DNA of 64,000 bases. It comes from DASXHZ01 sp036488085 (lineage in GTDB: Bacteria; Acidobacteriota; Thermoanaerobaculia; Gp7-AA8). Below, one piece after another: positions 26,883-34,584 of this stretch. The notes beneath the pieces are model-generated. The model was not told the DNA's origin. It saw only the letters and a program-made list of their open reading frames with translations, and ran no database searches. The translations under genes and the position numbers were made by a program. How positions within the stretch are numbered: position 1 is the stretch's first letter; every line of letters starts with the position of its first letter. Location: positions 1-64,000 of the forward strand of contig DASXHZ010000046.1 of NCBI GenBank assembly GCA_036488085.1, written 5' to 3'.

Positions 26883-26910
26883 GGCGCGGCGTCAATGAGG
26901 ACGCCGCGCC
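26883..26910 (-). terminator. Hairpin terminator of the aegerolysin-like gene
   Basis: Perfect 11-bp inverted repeat (GGCGCGGCGTC/GACGCCGCGCC) with a 6-base loop, about 22 bp past the stop at 26932. There is no strong T-tract. Confidence 0.6.
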
Positions 26911-26931
26911 GACAGGTTACGGATGAAATCA

Positions 26932-27306
26932 CTAACCGCTGATCGTCCAGCTCACTGAGAATGTACTTCCGGAGCTGGGGCAGTTATTCGTCGCGCTGAG
27001 GCCCGACACCGTCGAGCTCGAGCTGCACGAATTGGAGCCGCTGTACGGATCGCTGAAGTTGAACGTGAATGTACCGACGTTGTTGCCGTTCTGCATGACG
27101 TTGTAGATCGCCTGTCCGACCGCTCCGGTGGCGGTTCCCGAGACGCCGATGGCCTGTAAAGCGTTGAAAGACGGAGCGTTTGCCGGGATCGGCTGCGGCG
27201 AAACGACCCAGTTACCGGAAGAGAGTGACGAGGTGTTAAGCACGAACGAGTAGCCGGTTTGGTTTGTGACGAGATTCGTGATATCGCAGTTTGCTGACAT
27301 GGGCAT
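26932..27306 (-). CDS. Small beta-sandwich protein, aegerolysin-like
   Basis: The 124-residue product has no signal peptide and an unusually high Ser/Asn/Thr content compared with its neighbours. It begins with a short leader then CDITNLVTNQTGYSFVLNTSS. It has an amphipathic beta pattern throughout (GNWVVSPQPIPANAPSFNA, NVGTFTFNFSDPYSGSNSC) and ends TFSVSWTISG. Size, the opening polar 'unconventional N-terminus', and the alternating beta strands resemble the aegerolysin/crystal-protein ET79 family of membrane-binding proteins. The match is by eye and weak. GGAGGATGCCC lies just upstream of the start. If correct, the protein would bind specific lipids and might act with a partner pore former, none of which is seen nearby. 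Confidence 0.55.
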   Translation of the reverse strand: MPMSANCDITNLVTNQTGYSFVLNTSSLSSGNWVVSPQPIPANAPSFNALQAIGVSGTATGAVGQAIYNVMQNGNNVGTFTFNFSDPYSGSNSCSSSSTVSGLSATNNCPSSGSTFSVSWTISG

Positions 27307-27477
27307 CCTCCGTCGTTTTCTGCGTTGCTGAGACGCTGGCGCAGAACGGCAGAACGTTCCACACAGTGGGCACCGTTGATTGTTGATCGGACCACAGCAA
27401 TAATGGATGCTCTCTGGATTTGCTGCAAGACGCTATTATGGAATGCAACCTGATGCGTGAAAGATCACAAGCGAGAA

Positions 27478-27732
27478 GTGGCGCATCGGCGAGAATCGCA
27501 CCTCGCTTTACGCGAGATGCACGCCGGTAGCTCACACTCTTTGCGTGAAACGCACGCCCCTCACCCGTTCGGTGGGCCGTCATACGCCTTCTCCCTCCGG
27601 GGAGAAGGTGCCACCCTTCACTCCGCTCAGGCCAGACTGCATGAAGGGCGCCGTTTTCGCGCGGAACGCGATCACCTCGCTTTACGTGAAACGCACGCTG
27701 GTAGCTCGCACACTTTGCGTGACACGCCCGCC
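27478..27732. repeat. Dispersed intergenic repeat, copy B, with an internal direct repeat
   Basis: The block holds cgcacgcccctcacccg and ctccctccggggagaaggtg as in copy A. A ~50-bp unit (ctcgctttacg ... ttgcgtgaaacgc) occurs at 27502-27553 and again at 27676-27727 with few changes. It fills the gap between the aegerolysin-like gene and sdhB; no gene is supported in it. Confidence 0.7.
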
Positions 27733-28491
27733 CTACTCGTTGACGGCTTTCCGGTCCTTGAGCTTCGCAACGATGTAGTCGCGGTTCATGCGGGCGATGA
27801 AGTCGACGGAGATGCCCTTCGGACACACCGCCTCGCATTCGCGGAACATCGTGCAGCTTCCGAAGTACTGCTCCATCACGTCGACCATCTTCAACACGCG
27901 TTCGTAGCGCTCCGGCTGTCCCTGCGGGAGCAGCCCGAGGTGCGAGACCTTCGCCGCGGTGAAGAGCTGACCCGCGCCGTTCGGACACTGCGCGACACAC
28001 GCGCCGCACTGGATGCACTCGGCGGCGTCCATCGCGCGTTCCTGAATCAACTTCGGGATCGGCGTGTCGTTCGCCTCGGGAGCGCTGCCGGTATTGACCG
28101 AGACGAACCCGCCGGCCTGAATGATCTTGTCCAGCGGACTGCGGTCGACGATGAGGTCCTTCACGACCGGGAACGCTCGCGCGCGCCACGGTTCGACGAC
28201 GACTTCGTCGCCGTCCTTGAAGTGGCGCATGTGGAGCTGGCACGTCGCGGTCTTGCCGACCGGCCCATGCGCGACGCCGTTGATCATCATCCCGCACGAG
28301 CCGCAGATACCCTCGCGGCAGTCATGCTCGAAGTGGATCGCCTGTTCGCCTCTCGTGATCAGTTCCTCGTTGACGATGTCGAGCATCTCGAGAAACGAAG
28401 CGTCGGGCGAGATGTTCTTCGCGGCGTACGTCTGGAACGATCCCTCGGCGTCGCGTGAAGCCTGCCGCCACACATGCAGTGTCAGGTCCAT
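27733..28491 (-). CDS. sdhB: Succinate dehydrogenase iron-sulfur subunit
   Basis: The start is the ATG at 28491, which overlaps the sdhA stop (TAATG); an in-frame upstream extension into sdhA is not real. The ~252-residue product carries the three cluster motifs. [2Fe-2S] is bound by CREGICGSCGMMING plus a later Cys (TATCQLHM). The [4Fe-4S]/[3Fe-4S] ligands are in CIQCGACVAQCPNGAG and in CTMFRECEAVCPKG. It passes electrons from the SdhA flavin to the membrane quinone site. The sequence style (MDLTLHVWRQ start, long C-terminal VDFIARMNRDYIVAKL) fits the type B, Bacillus/epsilon-like SdhB rather than the E. coli type. Confidence 0.95.
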   Translation of the reverse strand: MDLTLHVWRQASRDAEGSFQTYAAKNISPDASFLEMLDIVNEELITRGEQAIHFEHDCREGICGSCGMMINGVAHGPVGKTATCQLHMRHFKDGDEVVVEPWRARAFPVVKDLIVDRSPLDKIIQAGGFVSVNTGSAPEANDTPIPKLIQERAMDAAECIQCGACVAQCPNGAGQLFTAAKVSHLGLLPQGQPERYERVLKMVDVMEQYFGSCTMFRECEAVCPKGISVDFIARMNRDYIVAKLKDRKAVNE

Positions 28492-30407
28492 TACTTGTAG
28501 CTCCTCGTGGCGAGCTTCACTTCTTCGTAAACGAGCGGCTCCTGGTGGAGACGCGGCTCGCCGTTCTCGCCGGCGTACTCCCAGGCGGAGACATATAGAT
28601 ATTGATCGTCGTTGCGCTCCGCCTCGCCCTCGGGCGTCTGGTACTCGACGCGGAAATGGGCGCCGGCAGACTCGCTCCGCTGCAACGCGTCGACGCACAT
28701 CAGCTCCGCGAGCTCGATGAAGTCGGCCACGCGGCCGGCCTTCTCGAGCGCCTGGTTGGGCTCCTCGTTCGTGCCGAGGACCCTCACGTCGCGCCAGTAC
28801 TGCTCGCGCAGGTCGCGAATCATGGCGAGCGCCTTCTTCAGCCCCTCGGCGCTACGCGCCATCCCGCAGTACTCCCACATGATCGAGCCGAGCTCGCGAT
28901 GGAACGAGTCGACGCTACGCGTGCCCTTCGCCGCGAGCAGTTTCGCCACGCGGTCGCTGACTTCCTTCTCGGCCGTCTTGAACTCCGGGCGGTCGGCGGC
29001 GACTTTCTTTCCCATCTGAGTCGCGAGGTAGTCCCCGATCGTCATCGGCAGGACGAAGTAGCCGTCCGCGAGTCCCTGCATCAGGGCGCTGGCGCCAAGG
29101 CGGTTGGCGCCGTGGTCGGAGAAGTTCGCCTCGCCGATGACGTAGAGCCCGGGGAGGTTCGACATCAGGTTGTAGTCGACCCAGAGGCCGCCCATCGCGT
29201 AGTGCGGCGCCGGATAGATGCGCATCGGCGTCTCGTAAGGATTCTCGGCCGTGATGTCGTGGTACATCTCGAAGAGATTGCCGTAGCGCTCCTCGATGAT
29301 CTTTTTCCCGAGGCGCTTGATGGCGTCGGCGAAATCGAGATAGACGCCGCGGCCACTCGGACCGACGCCGCGCCCCTCGTCGCACACTTCCTTCGCGGCG
29401 CGCGATGCGATGTCGCGCGGCGCGAGATTGCCGAAGCTCGGATACTTGCGCTCCAGGTAGTAATCGCGCTCGCTCTCCGGAATCTGGTTCGGCGCACGCT
29501 TGTCGCCCTTCGTCTTCGGAACCCAGATGCGGCCGTCGTTGCGCAGCGACTCCGACATCAGCGTCAGCTTCGACTGGAACTCGCCCGTCTGCGGGATGCA
29601 CGTGGGGTGAATCTGCGTGTAGCACGGGTTCGCGAAGTAGGCGCCGCGTTTGTGCGCACGCCAGATCGCGGTGGCGTTCGACGCCTTCGCGTTCGTCGAC
29701 AGATAGAAGACGTTGACGTAGCCGCCGGTGCCGAGGACTACGGCGTCGCCCGAGTGCGACTCGATGAGGCCCGTATTCAGGTTGCGCGTAACGATGCCCT
29801 TCGCGTGGCCGTCGACCAGCACCAGGTCGAGCATCTCGTAGCGGTTGAACATCGTCACGTTGCCGAGGGCGATCTGCCGTTCGAGCGCCTGGAACGCGCC
29901 GAGGAGAAGCTGCTGGCCTGTTTGGCCGCGCGCGTAGAACGTGCGCGACACCTGCACGCCGCCGAACGAACGGTTCTCGAGGAGCCCGCCGTACTCGCGC
30001 GCGAACGGCACGCCCTGCGCCACCGCCTGGTCGATGATGCCGACCGACATCTCGGCGAGACGATGCACATTCGCTTCGCGGGAGCGGTAGTCGCCGCCCT
30101 TGACGGTGTCGTAGAAGAGGCGGTAGATCGAGTCGCCGTCGTTCTGGTAATTCTTCGCGGCGTTGATGCCGCCCTGCGCGGCGATGGAGTGCGCCCGCCG
30201 CGGCGAGTCGTGGTAGACGAAGCACTTCACGCGGTAGCCAAGCTCGCCGAGGGTCGCCGCGGCAGACGCGCCGGCGAGACCGGCGCCGACGACGATGATG
30301 TCGTACTTCCGTTTGTTCGCCGGATTCACCAGCTTGTAGTGGGACTTCGCGTAGTTCCACTTCTGCGCCAGCGGTCCGGGAGGAATCTTGCTGTCGAGTT
30401 CCATCAA
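28491..30407 (-). CDS. sdhA: Succinate dehydrogenase flavoprotein subunit
   Basis: The 638-residue product oxidises succinate to fumarate in the TCA cycle. It has the Rossmann FAD site (IIVVGAGLAGASAAATLGELG). The histidine that carries covalent FAD is in RRAHSIAAQGGINAAKNYQ. Catalytic-domain motifs include the substrate loop (HPTCIPQTGEF), the Arg/His region PAPHYAMGGLWVDYN, and ANRLGASALMQGLADGYF. Length and motifs match the three-subunit, menaquinone-type SQR/QFR group. It follows sdhC by 6 bp and overlaps sdhB by one base. Confidence 0.96.
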   Translation of the reverse strand: MMELDSKIPPGPLAQKWNYAKSHYKLVNPANKRKYDIIVVGAGLAGASAAATLGELGYRVKCFVYHDSPRRAHSIAAQGGINAAKNYQNDGDSIYRLFYDTVKGGDYRSREANVHRLAEMSVGIIDQAVAQGVPFAREYGGLLENRSFGGVQVSRTFYARGQTGQQLLLGAFQALERQIALGNVTMFNRYEMLDLVLVDGHAKGIVTRNLNTGLIESHSGDAVVLGTGGYVNVFYLSTNAKASNATAIWRAHKRGAYFANPCYTQIHPTCIPQTGEFQSKLTLMSESLRNDGRIWVPKTKGDKRAPNQIPESERDYYLERKYPSFGNLAPRDIASRAAKEVCDEGRGVGPSGRGVYLDFADAIKRLGKKIIEERYGNLFEMYHDITAENPYETPMRIYPAPHYAMGGLWVDYNLMSNLPGLYVIGEANFSDHGANRLGASALMQGLADGYFVLPMTIGDYLATQMGKKVAADRPEFKTAEKEVSDRVAKLLAAKGTRSVDSFHRELGSIMWEYCGMARSAEGLKKALAMIRDLREQYWRDVRVLGTNEEPNQALEKAGRVADFIELAELMCVDALQRSESAGAHFRVEYQTPEGEAERNDDQYLYVSAWEYAGENGEPRLHQEPLVYEEVKLATRSYK

Positions 30408-30413
30408 ATCGTC

Positions 30414-31103
30414 CTAGTGAAGGACTCCGGCGAGCACCGCCAGAGGCATCGAGATGTTGCCCACCGTGATGATCACGGCGCAGGCGGTGGCGAAGTAGCG
30501 GCGCCAGAGGTTGAAGCGCTGGTGGTTCAGGCCGAGTGAGTTAAACATCGACCAGAGGCCGTGGTAGAGGTGCAGGCCGAGGGCGAGGTTCGCGATGATG
30601 TAGATCGCGGCGATCCACCACACCTGAAAACCGGCGACGACGTTGTGGTAGACGTCGCCTTCGATGAACTGCACGTTCCTCGGCGTGACGTGCGCGCCGA
30701 AGGTGAGGTGCAGCAGGTGGTAGATGATGAAGAGCAGGATGATGACGCCACCCCACCGCATCGTCCGCGCGGCGTAGGACGCCGCCTCGTAGTCGCGGAC
30801 GCGGTACGCCGAGGGGCGCGCCGCGCGGTTCATCAGCGTGAGCTCGGTCGCCGCCTGGATGTGCAGCCAGATCGCGACGAACATCACGACCCGGATCGCC
30901 CACAGCAGGCCGCTGTTCGGCATCGCCGGGGCGCCCATGGTGCGCAACCACGCGGCGTACGTGTTGAGATGCTCGGCGCCGAGGAAGATCTTCAGGTTGC
31001 CGAGCATGTGTCCGACGATCCACCCGAACATCAGGACGCCGGTAACCGCCATGACCGCTTTCTTGCCGATGGCAGAGCGGTAGAAACTCCCGATCCACAT
31101 CAT
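30414..31103 (-). CDS. sdhC: Succinate dehydrogenase cytochrome b subunit (b558 type)
   Basis: The 229-residue integral membrane protein has five predicted helices, as in Bacillus/Wolinella-type SdhC; no sdhD gene is present. Histidines suited to two haems b appear in GHMLGNLKIFLG, VAIWLHIQAATEL, IIYHLLHLTFGAH and LHLYHGLWSMFNSLG. It anchors SdhAB and reduces the quinone. Acidobacteria-like and Bacillus-like enzymes of this type usually work with menaquinone. It is the first gene of sdhCAB, transcribed divergently from the ABC exporter genes. Confidence 0.93.
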   Translation of the reverse strand: MMWIGSFYRSAIGKKAVMAVTGVLMFGWIVGHMLGNLKIFLGAEHLNTYAAWLRTMGAPAMPNSGLLWAIRVVMFVAIWLHIQAATELTLMNRAARPSAYRVRDYEAASYAARTMRWGGVIILLFIIYHLLHLTFGAHVTPRNVQFIEGDVYHNVVAGFQVWWIAAIYIIANLALGLHLYHGLWSMFNSLGLNHQRFNLWRRYFATACAVIITVGNISMPLAVLAGVLH

Positions 31104-31128
31104 TCGGTGATCGTATCAATGTCTGACA

Positions 31129-31144
31129 CATGACAGAAGTCATG
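31129..31144. promoter_or_regulatory. Palindrome between sdhC and the ABC exporter
   Basis: CATGAC-AGAA-GTCATG is a perfect 6+6 inverted repeat 26 bp upstream of sdhC. A related half-site (TGACA) lies beside it. It may be a regulator-binding site; no regulator can be named. Confidence 0.35.
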
Positions 31145-31203
31145 TCCTTCACGCTGACATCCTGCACTGCCGCGCGGACAGACGAGGGCCGATCCTGTAG
31201 CGC

Positions 31204-32121
31204 ATGAAGAGCACGACACTACGCAACGCCGTCGACGATCCCGCTCCCGCGATGCTCGCCGGCGTCTCCAAAAGCTACGGGAGCACCGTCGCCCTCCGCG
31301 ACGTTTCACTCACCATCGAGCCAGGCGAGCTCGTCGCCCTCCTCGGGCCGAACGGCGCGGGGAAGACGACCGCCGTCAAGCTCCTGCTGGGGCTGCTGCC
31401 GCCCAGCAGCGGCACCGCCCGCGTCTTCGGAGCCAATCCGCGAGAGGCGGCGAACCGGATGCGTACCGGGGCGATGCTCCAGATCGCGCGCGTTCCCGAG
31501 ACGCTACGCGTCCGCGAGCACATAGACCTCTTTTCGTCGTATTACCGGACGCCGATGCCGTATCGCGACGTCATCGACGCCGCCGGGCTCCGAGGCGTCG
31601 AGGAGCGGAAGTTCGGCGATCTTTCTGGCGGACAGCGCCAGCGGCTTCTGTTCGCGCTCGCGATCTGCGGCAATCCGGACCTGCTCATCCTCGATGAGCC
31701 GACGGTCGGTCTCGACATCGAGGCACGCCGCGGCTTGTGGGTGCAGATCCGTGCGCTCCTCGGCCGCGGAAAGTCGGTCCTGCTGACGACGCACTACCTC
31801 GAAGAGGCGGATGCACTCGCCAATCGAGTGATCGTGATCGATCGCGGGACGATCATCGCCGAGGGGACGCCGGACCAGATCAAACAGCGCGCGGCGGGGA
31901 AACGAATCCGCTGCCGGACGGCGCTGTCGGTCGACGACGTTCGCGCCATTCCGTTTGTCACGACGGTGGACGCCGAGGAAGACGCCGTCGTGATCGGCAC
32001 GCCGGCGAGCGACATCGTGATCCGCGAGCTGCTCGCACGCGATCCCGGCCTTTCCGATCTCGAAATCACCAGCGCCGGCCTCGAAGAGGCATTCCTGGCG
32101 CTCACTGGGAGTGGACGATGA
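31204..32121 (+). CDS. ABC transporter ATP-binding protein
   Basis: The 305-residue product has a full nucleotide-binding domain: Walker A GPNGAGKTTAVKLLLG near residue 53, signature LSGGQRQRLLFALA, Walker B LLILDEPTVGLD, and the switch His in LLTTHYLEEADALA. A ~70-residue C-terminal extension (from about 225) is typical of DrrA/CcmA-like ABC-2 exporters for drugs, peptides or lipids. It overlaps the permease gene by 4 bp and is cotranscribed with a two-component system. Confidence 0.93.
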   Translation: MKSTTLRNAVDDPAPAMLAGVSKSYGSTVALRDVSLTIEPGELVALLGPNGAGKTTAVKLLLGLLPPSSGTARVFGANPREAANRMRTGAMLQIARVPETLRVREHIDLFSSYYRTPMPYRDVIDAAGLRGVEERKFGDLSGGQRQRLLFALAICGNPDLLILDEPTVGLDIEARRGLWVQIRALLGRGKSVLLTTHYLEEADALANRVIVIDRGTIIAEGTPDQIKQRAAGKRIRCRTALSVDDVRAIPFVTTVDAEEDAVVIGTPASDIVIRELLARDPGLSDLEITSAGLEEAFLALTGSGR

Positions 32122-32885
32122 AAACGATTCGTATCTACCTGCTCGAAATGAAGTACGAGTTCCTGAAAGTGGTTCGCACGCCGGCTTACGCGATCCCCAC
32201 CATCGCCTTCCCGGCGATCTTCTACATCTTCTTCGGCATCACGTTCGGCCGCCATCAGCAGCCGCACGGCGGCGTCACTCTCGCCAAGTATCTGCTCGCG
32301 ACCTACGGCACGTTCGGCGTGCTCGGCGCGTCTCTGTTCGGCTTCGCAGTCACAATCGCAATGGAGCGCGGGTACGGCTGGATGCAGGTGAAGAGAACGT
32401 CGCCCATGCCGATCGGCGCCTATTTCGCTGCCAAGATGGCGATTGCCGTGATGTTCAGCGCGATCGTGGTTGCAGTGTTGTACGTCCTCGGCTTCACTCT
32501 CGGTGACGTGCGGATGCCGGTTGGCGCCGCCATATCGATGTTTGCGATCCTGATGTCCGGCGCGGTGACGTTCTCCGCCCTCGGTCTCGCCATTGGCTAT
32601 TTCGCCGGGCCGACGTCGGCGGCGCCGATCGTGAACCTCATCTTCCTTCCGATGTCGATCCTGTCGGGACTCTGGATCCCGATCTTCGCGCTGCCGAAGT
32701 TCATCCAGAACATCGCGCTGGCGCTCCCGGCATTTCATCTGTCACAGCTCGCGCTGGGGACGATCGGCGCAGCGAGCGGCGGCTCGCGTGCCGTTCATGT
32801 GATCGCGCTCATGGTCGCCACCGCAGTCTTCCTCGCGCTGGCGTATTTCGGATATCGGCGCGACGAAGGGAAAATGTACGGGTAA
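32118..32885 (+). CDS. ABC-2 type transporter permease
   Basis: The ATG at 32118 overlaps the ATPase stop (ATGA). The 255-residue product has the ABC-2 membrane fold with six predicted helices, e.g. IPTIAFPAIFYIFFGITFG, MAIAVMFSAIVVAVLYVLGF, VTFSALGLAIGYFAGPTSAAPIVNLIFLPMSIL and VIALMVATAVFLALAYFGY. The hallmark LSGLWIPIFALPKFIQNIALALPAFHLSQLALG is present. It forms an exporter with the preceding ATPase. The cargo is unknown. Confidence 0.92.
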   Translation: MKTIRIYLLEMKYEFLKVVRTPAYAIPTIAFPAIFYIFFGITFGRHQQPHGGVTLAKYLLATYGTFGVLGASLFGFAVTIAMERGYGWMQVKRTSPMPIGAYFAAKMAIAVMFSAIVVAVLYVLGFTLGDVRMPVGAAISMFAILMSGAVTFSALGLAIGYFAGPTSAAPIVNLIFLPMSILSGLWIPIFALPKFIQNIALALPAFHLSQLALGTIGAASGGSRAVHVIALMVATAVFLALAYFGYRRDEGKMYG

Positions 32886-32887
32886 CC

Positions 32888-33985
32888 ATGCGACTGCTCC
32901 CGAAAGATGAACCGCTCGGCTGGACGCCGTACGCTTGGACGATCTATGTCTCGTTCTTTCTGATCGGGCCGCTGGTGGCCCATGTCTCCGGCACCGTCTG
33001 GGTGCTGACGGCGCTGACGCTCGCCGTTTTCTTCGTTCTTTACTTTCGAGGTTGGTGGGTGGACGGTCGCGAGCTCGCGCTGATCGTGACAGCCATGACG
33101 CTGATCGGCGCGGTATGGATGCCGTTCAATCCGGGCGCCGGCACGTTTTTCATCTACGCCGCGGCGTTTGCTCCGTTCATCGGCTCCGCGCGGACGAGCA
33201 TTATCGCGATCATCGCGATCGAGACGGTCACCATCGCTGAGACGATGTTCGCCCACATCTCGCTCATCAACGCGGTCTGGCCGATCGTCTTCGTGATCCT
33301 GATTGGCGCCACGAACATGCACCATTCCGCGTCCGCACGGGCGAATGCTCGTCTGCGCCTCGCGCACGACGAGATCGAGCAGCTCGCGAAGCTCGCCGAG
33401 CGCGAGCGGATCGGACGCGACCTTCACGACCTCCTCGGCCACACGCTGTCGCTGATCGTGCTGAAGTCGGAGCTGGCTTCGAAGCTGGCCGAACGCGACA
33501 TCGGCCGCGCCAGCGCCGAGATCCGCGACGTCGAACGTATCTCTCGCGATGCGCTCGCGCAGGTTCGGGCGGCGATCGGCGGCTTCCGTTCCGGCGGACT
33601 CCAGGACGAGATCGACCGCGCGCGTGAGGCGCTCGCCGCCGCGGATGTCATCCTCGACGCGCGCATTGACGTGCCGCAGATTCCGGCAGCACGCGAAGCA
33701 GTCCTCGCGCTCGCGATCCGGGAAGGGATCACGAACATCATCCGGCACGCCGGCGCAAGCAAATGCTCGATCCGCCTCCTCCGCGATTCCGAGGGCGACC
33801 ACCTCACCATCACAGACGACGGACGCGGCGGCGCGGCTGCGTTCGGGAACGGGTTGAACGGAATGCGCGAACGTGTGATGGCCCTCGGCGGGACCTTGGC
33901 GCGCGAGAGCGAGGGCGGCACGCGGTTGACGATCGTCCTCCCGAACAATGAGCTTGCGACTCGGATCGAGGCGCACTCGGCGTGA
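32888..33985 (+). CDS. DesK/NarX-type sensor histidine kinase
   Basis: The 365-residue membrane sensor has about five or six N-terminal helices (residues ~15-140) with hardly any external loop, as in DesK/LiaS-type intramembrane sensors. A short coiled linker leads into HisKA_3, with the phosphorylated His near residue 180 in ERERIGRDLHDLLGHTLSL. The HATPase domain shows REGITNIIRHAGASKC and DDGRGGAAAFGNGLNGMRERV. It lies 2 bp after the exporter permease gene and overlaps the regulator gene by 4 bp. Sensor and exporter are therefore likely one regulatory unit responding to membrane stress or the exporter's substrate. Confidence 0.92.
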   Translation: MRLLPKDEPLGWTPYAWTIYVSFFLIGPLVAHVSGTVWVLTALTLAVFFVLYFRGWWVDGRELALIVTAMTLIGAVWMPFNPGAGTFFIYAAAFAPFIGSARTSIIAIIAIETVTIAETMFAHISLINAVWPIVFVILIGATNMHHSASARANARLRLAHDEIEQLAKLAERERIGRDLHDLLGHTLSLIVLKSELASKLAERDIGRASAEIRDVERISRDALAQVRAAIGGFRSGGLQDEIDRAREALAAADVILDARIDVPQIPAAREAVLALAIREGITNIIRHAGASKCSIRLLRDSEGDHLTITDDGRGGAAAFGNGLNGMRERVMALGGTLARESEGGTRLTIVLPNNELATRIEAHSA

Positions 33986-34584
33986 TACGCGTCGTCATTG
34001 CGGAGGATCAGGCAATGGTCCTCGGTGCACTCGCGGCACTCCTGGAGATGGATGGCGACATTGAGGTCGTCGGCCGCGCGCCCGACGGCGAAGCAGCCCT
34101 CGCGCTCTGTATCGAAAAAAAGCCCGACGTCCTGCTCACCGATATCGAGATGCCGAAAATGACCGGGATCGAGCTCACGGCCGCTGTTCGCCGCAACGGT
34201 CTGCCGCTACGCGTCATCATCCTGACTACATTCGCCCGCTCCGGCTATCTGCGCCGGGCGCTCGAAGCGGGCGCCACCGGCTATCTGCTCAAGGACGCGC
34301 CGGCCGATCAACTGTCAAACGCCGTGCGGCGCGTGCATCTTGGCGGGAGAGCCGTCGATCCGCAGCTCGCCGCGGAGGCGTGGACGGGGGCCGATCCCCT
34401 CACGGAACGCGAGCGGCAAGTGCTGCGCATGGCGGGCGAAGGGAAGTCAGGCGCCGAAATTGCCCGTTCGCTCGGCCTGCAGGAAGGGACCGTGCGCAAC
34501 TACCTCTCCGAGGCGATCAGCAAACTCGGCGCGACGAACCGCATCGAGGCCGCACGGATCGCTAGGGAGCAGGGCTGGTTGTGA
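33982..34584 (+). CDS. NarL/FixJ-family response regulator
   Basis: The 200-residue product starts with an atypical-start receiver domain: the acidic pair in VVIAEDQAMVLGALAALLEMDG, phosphoacceptor Asp near residue 54 in DVLLTDIEMPKMTGIEL, and the conserved Lys in GYLLKDAPADQL. The GerE/LuxR helix-turn-helix follows (LTEREREVLRMAG-like; LTERERQVLRMAGEGKSGAEIARSLG, then EGTVRNYLSEAISKLG). It is the partner of the preceding kinase. Its last 23 bases overlap the end of the convergent nucleotidase gene. Confidence 0.93.
   Translation: MIRVVIAEDQAMVLGALAALLEMDGDIEVVGRAPDGEAALALCIEKKPDVLLTDIEMPKMTGIELTAAVRRNGLPLRVIILTTFARSGYLRRALEAGATGYLLKDAPADQLSNAVRRVHLGGRAVDPQLAAEAWTGADPLTERERQVLRMAGEGKSGAEIARSLGLQEGTVRNYLSEAISKLGATNRIEAARIAREQGWL

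Noticed and set aside
28602..30539. A 645-codon open frame antisense to sdhA
   Set aside because: Shadow of sdhA; no domain, no ribosome site.
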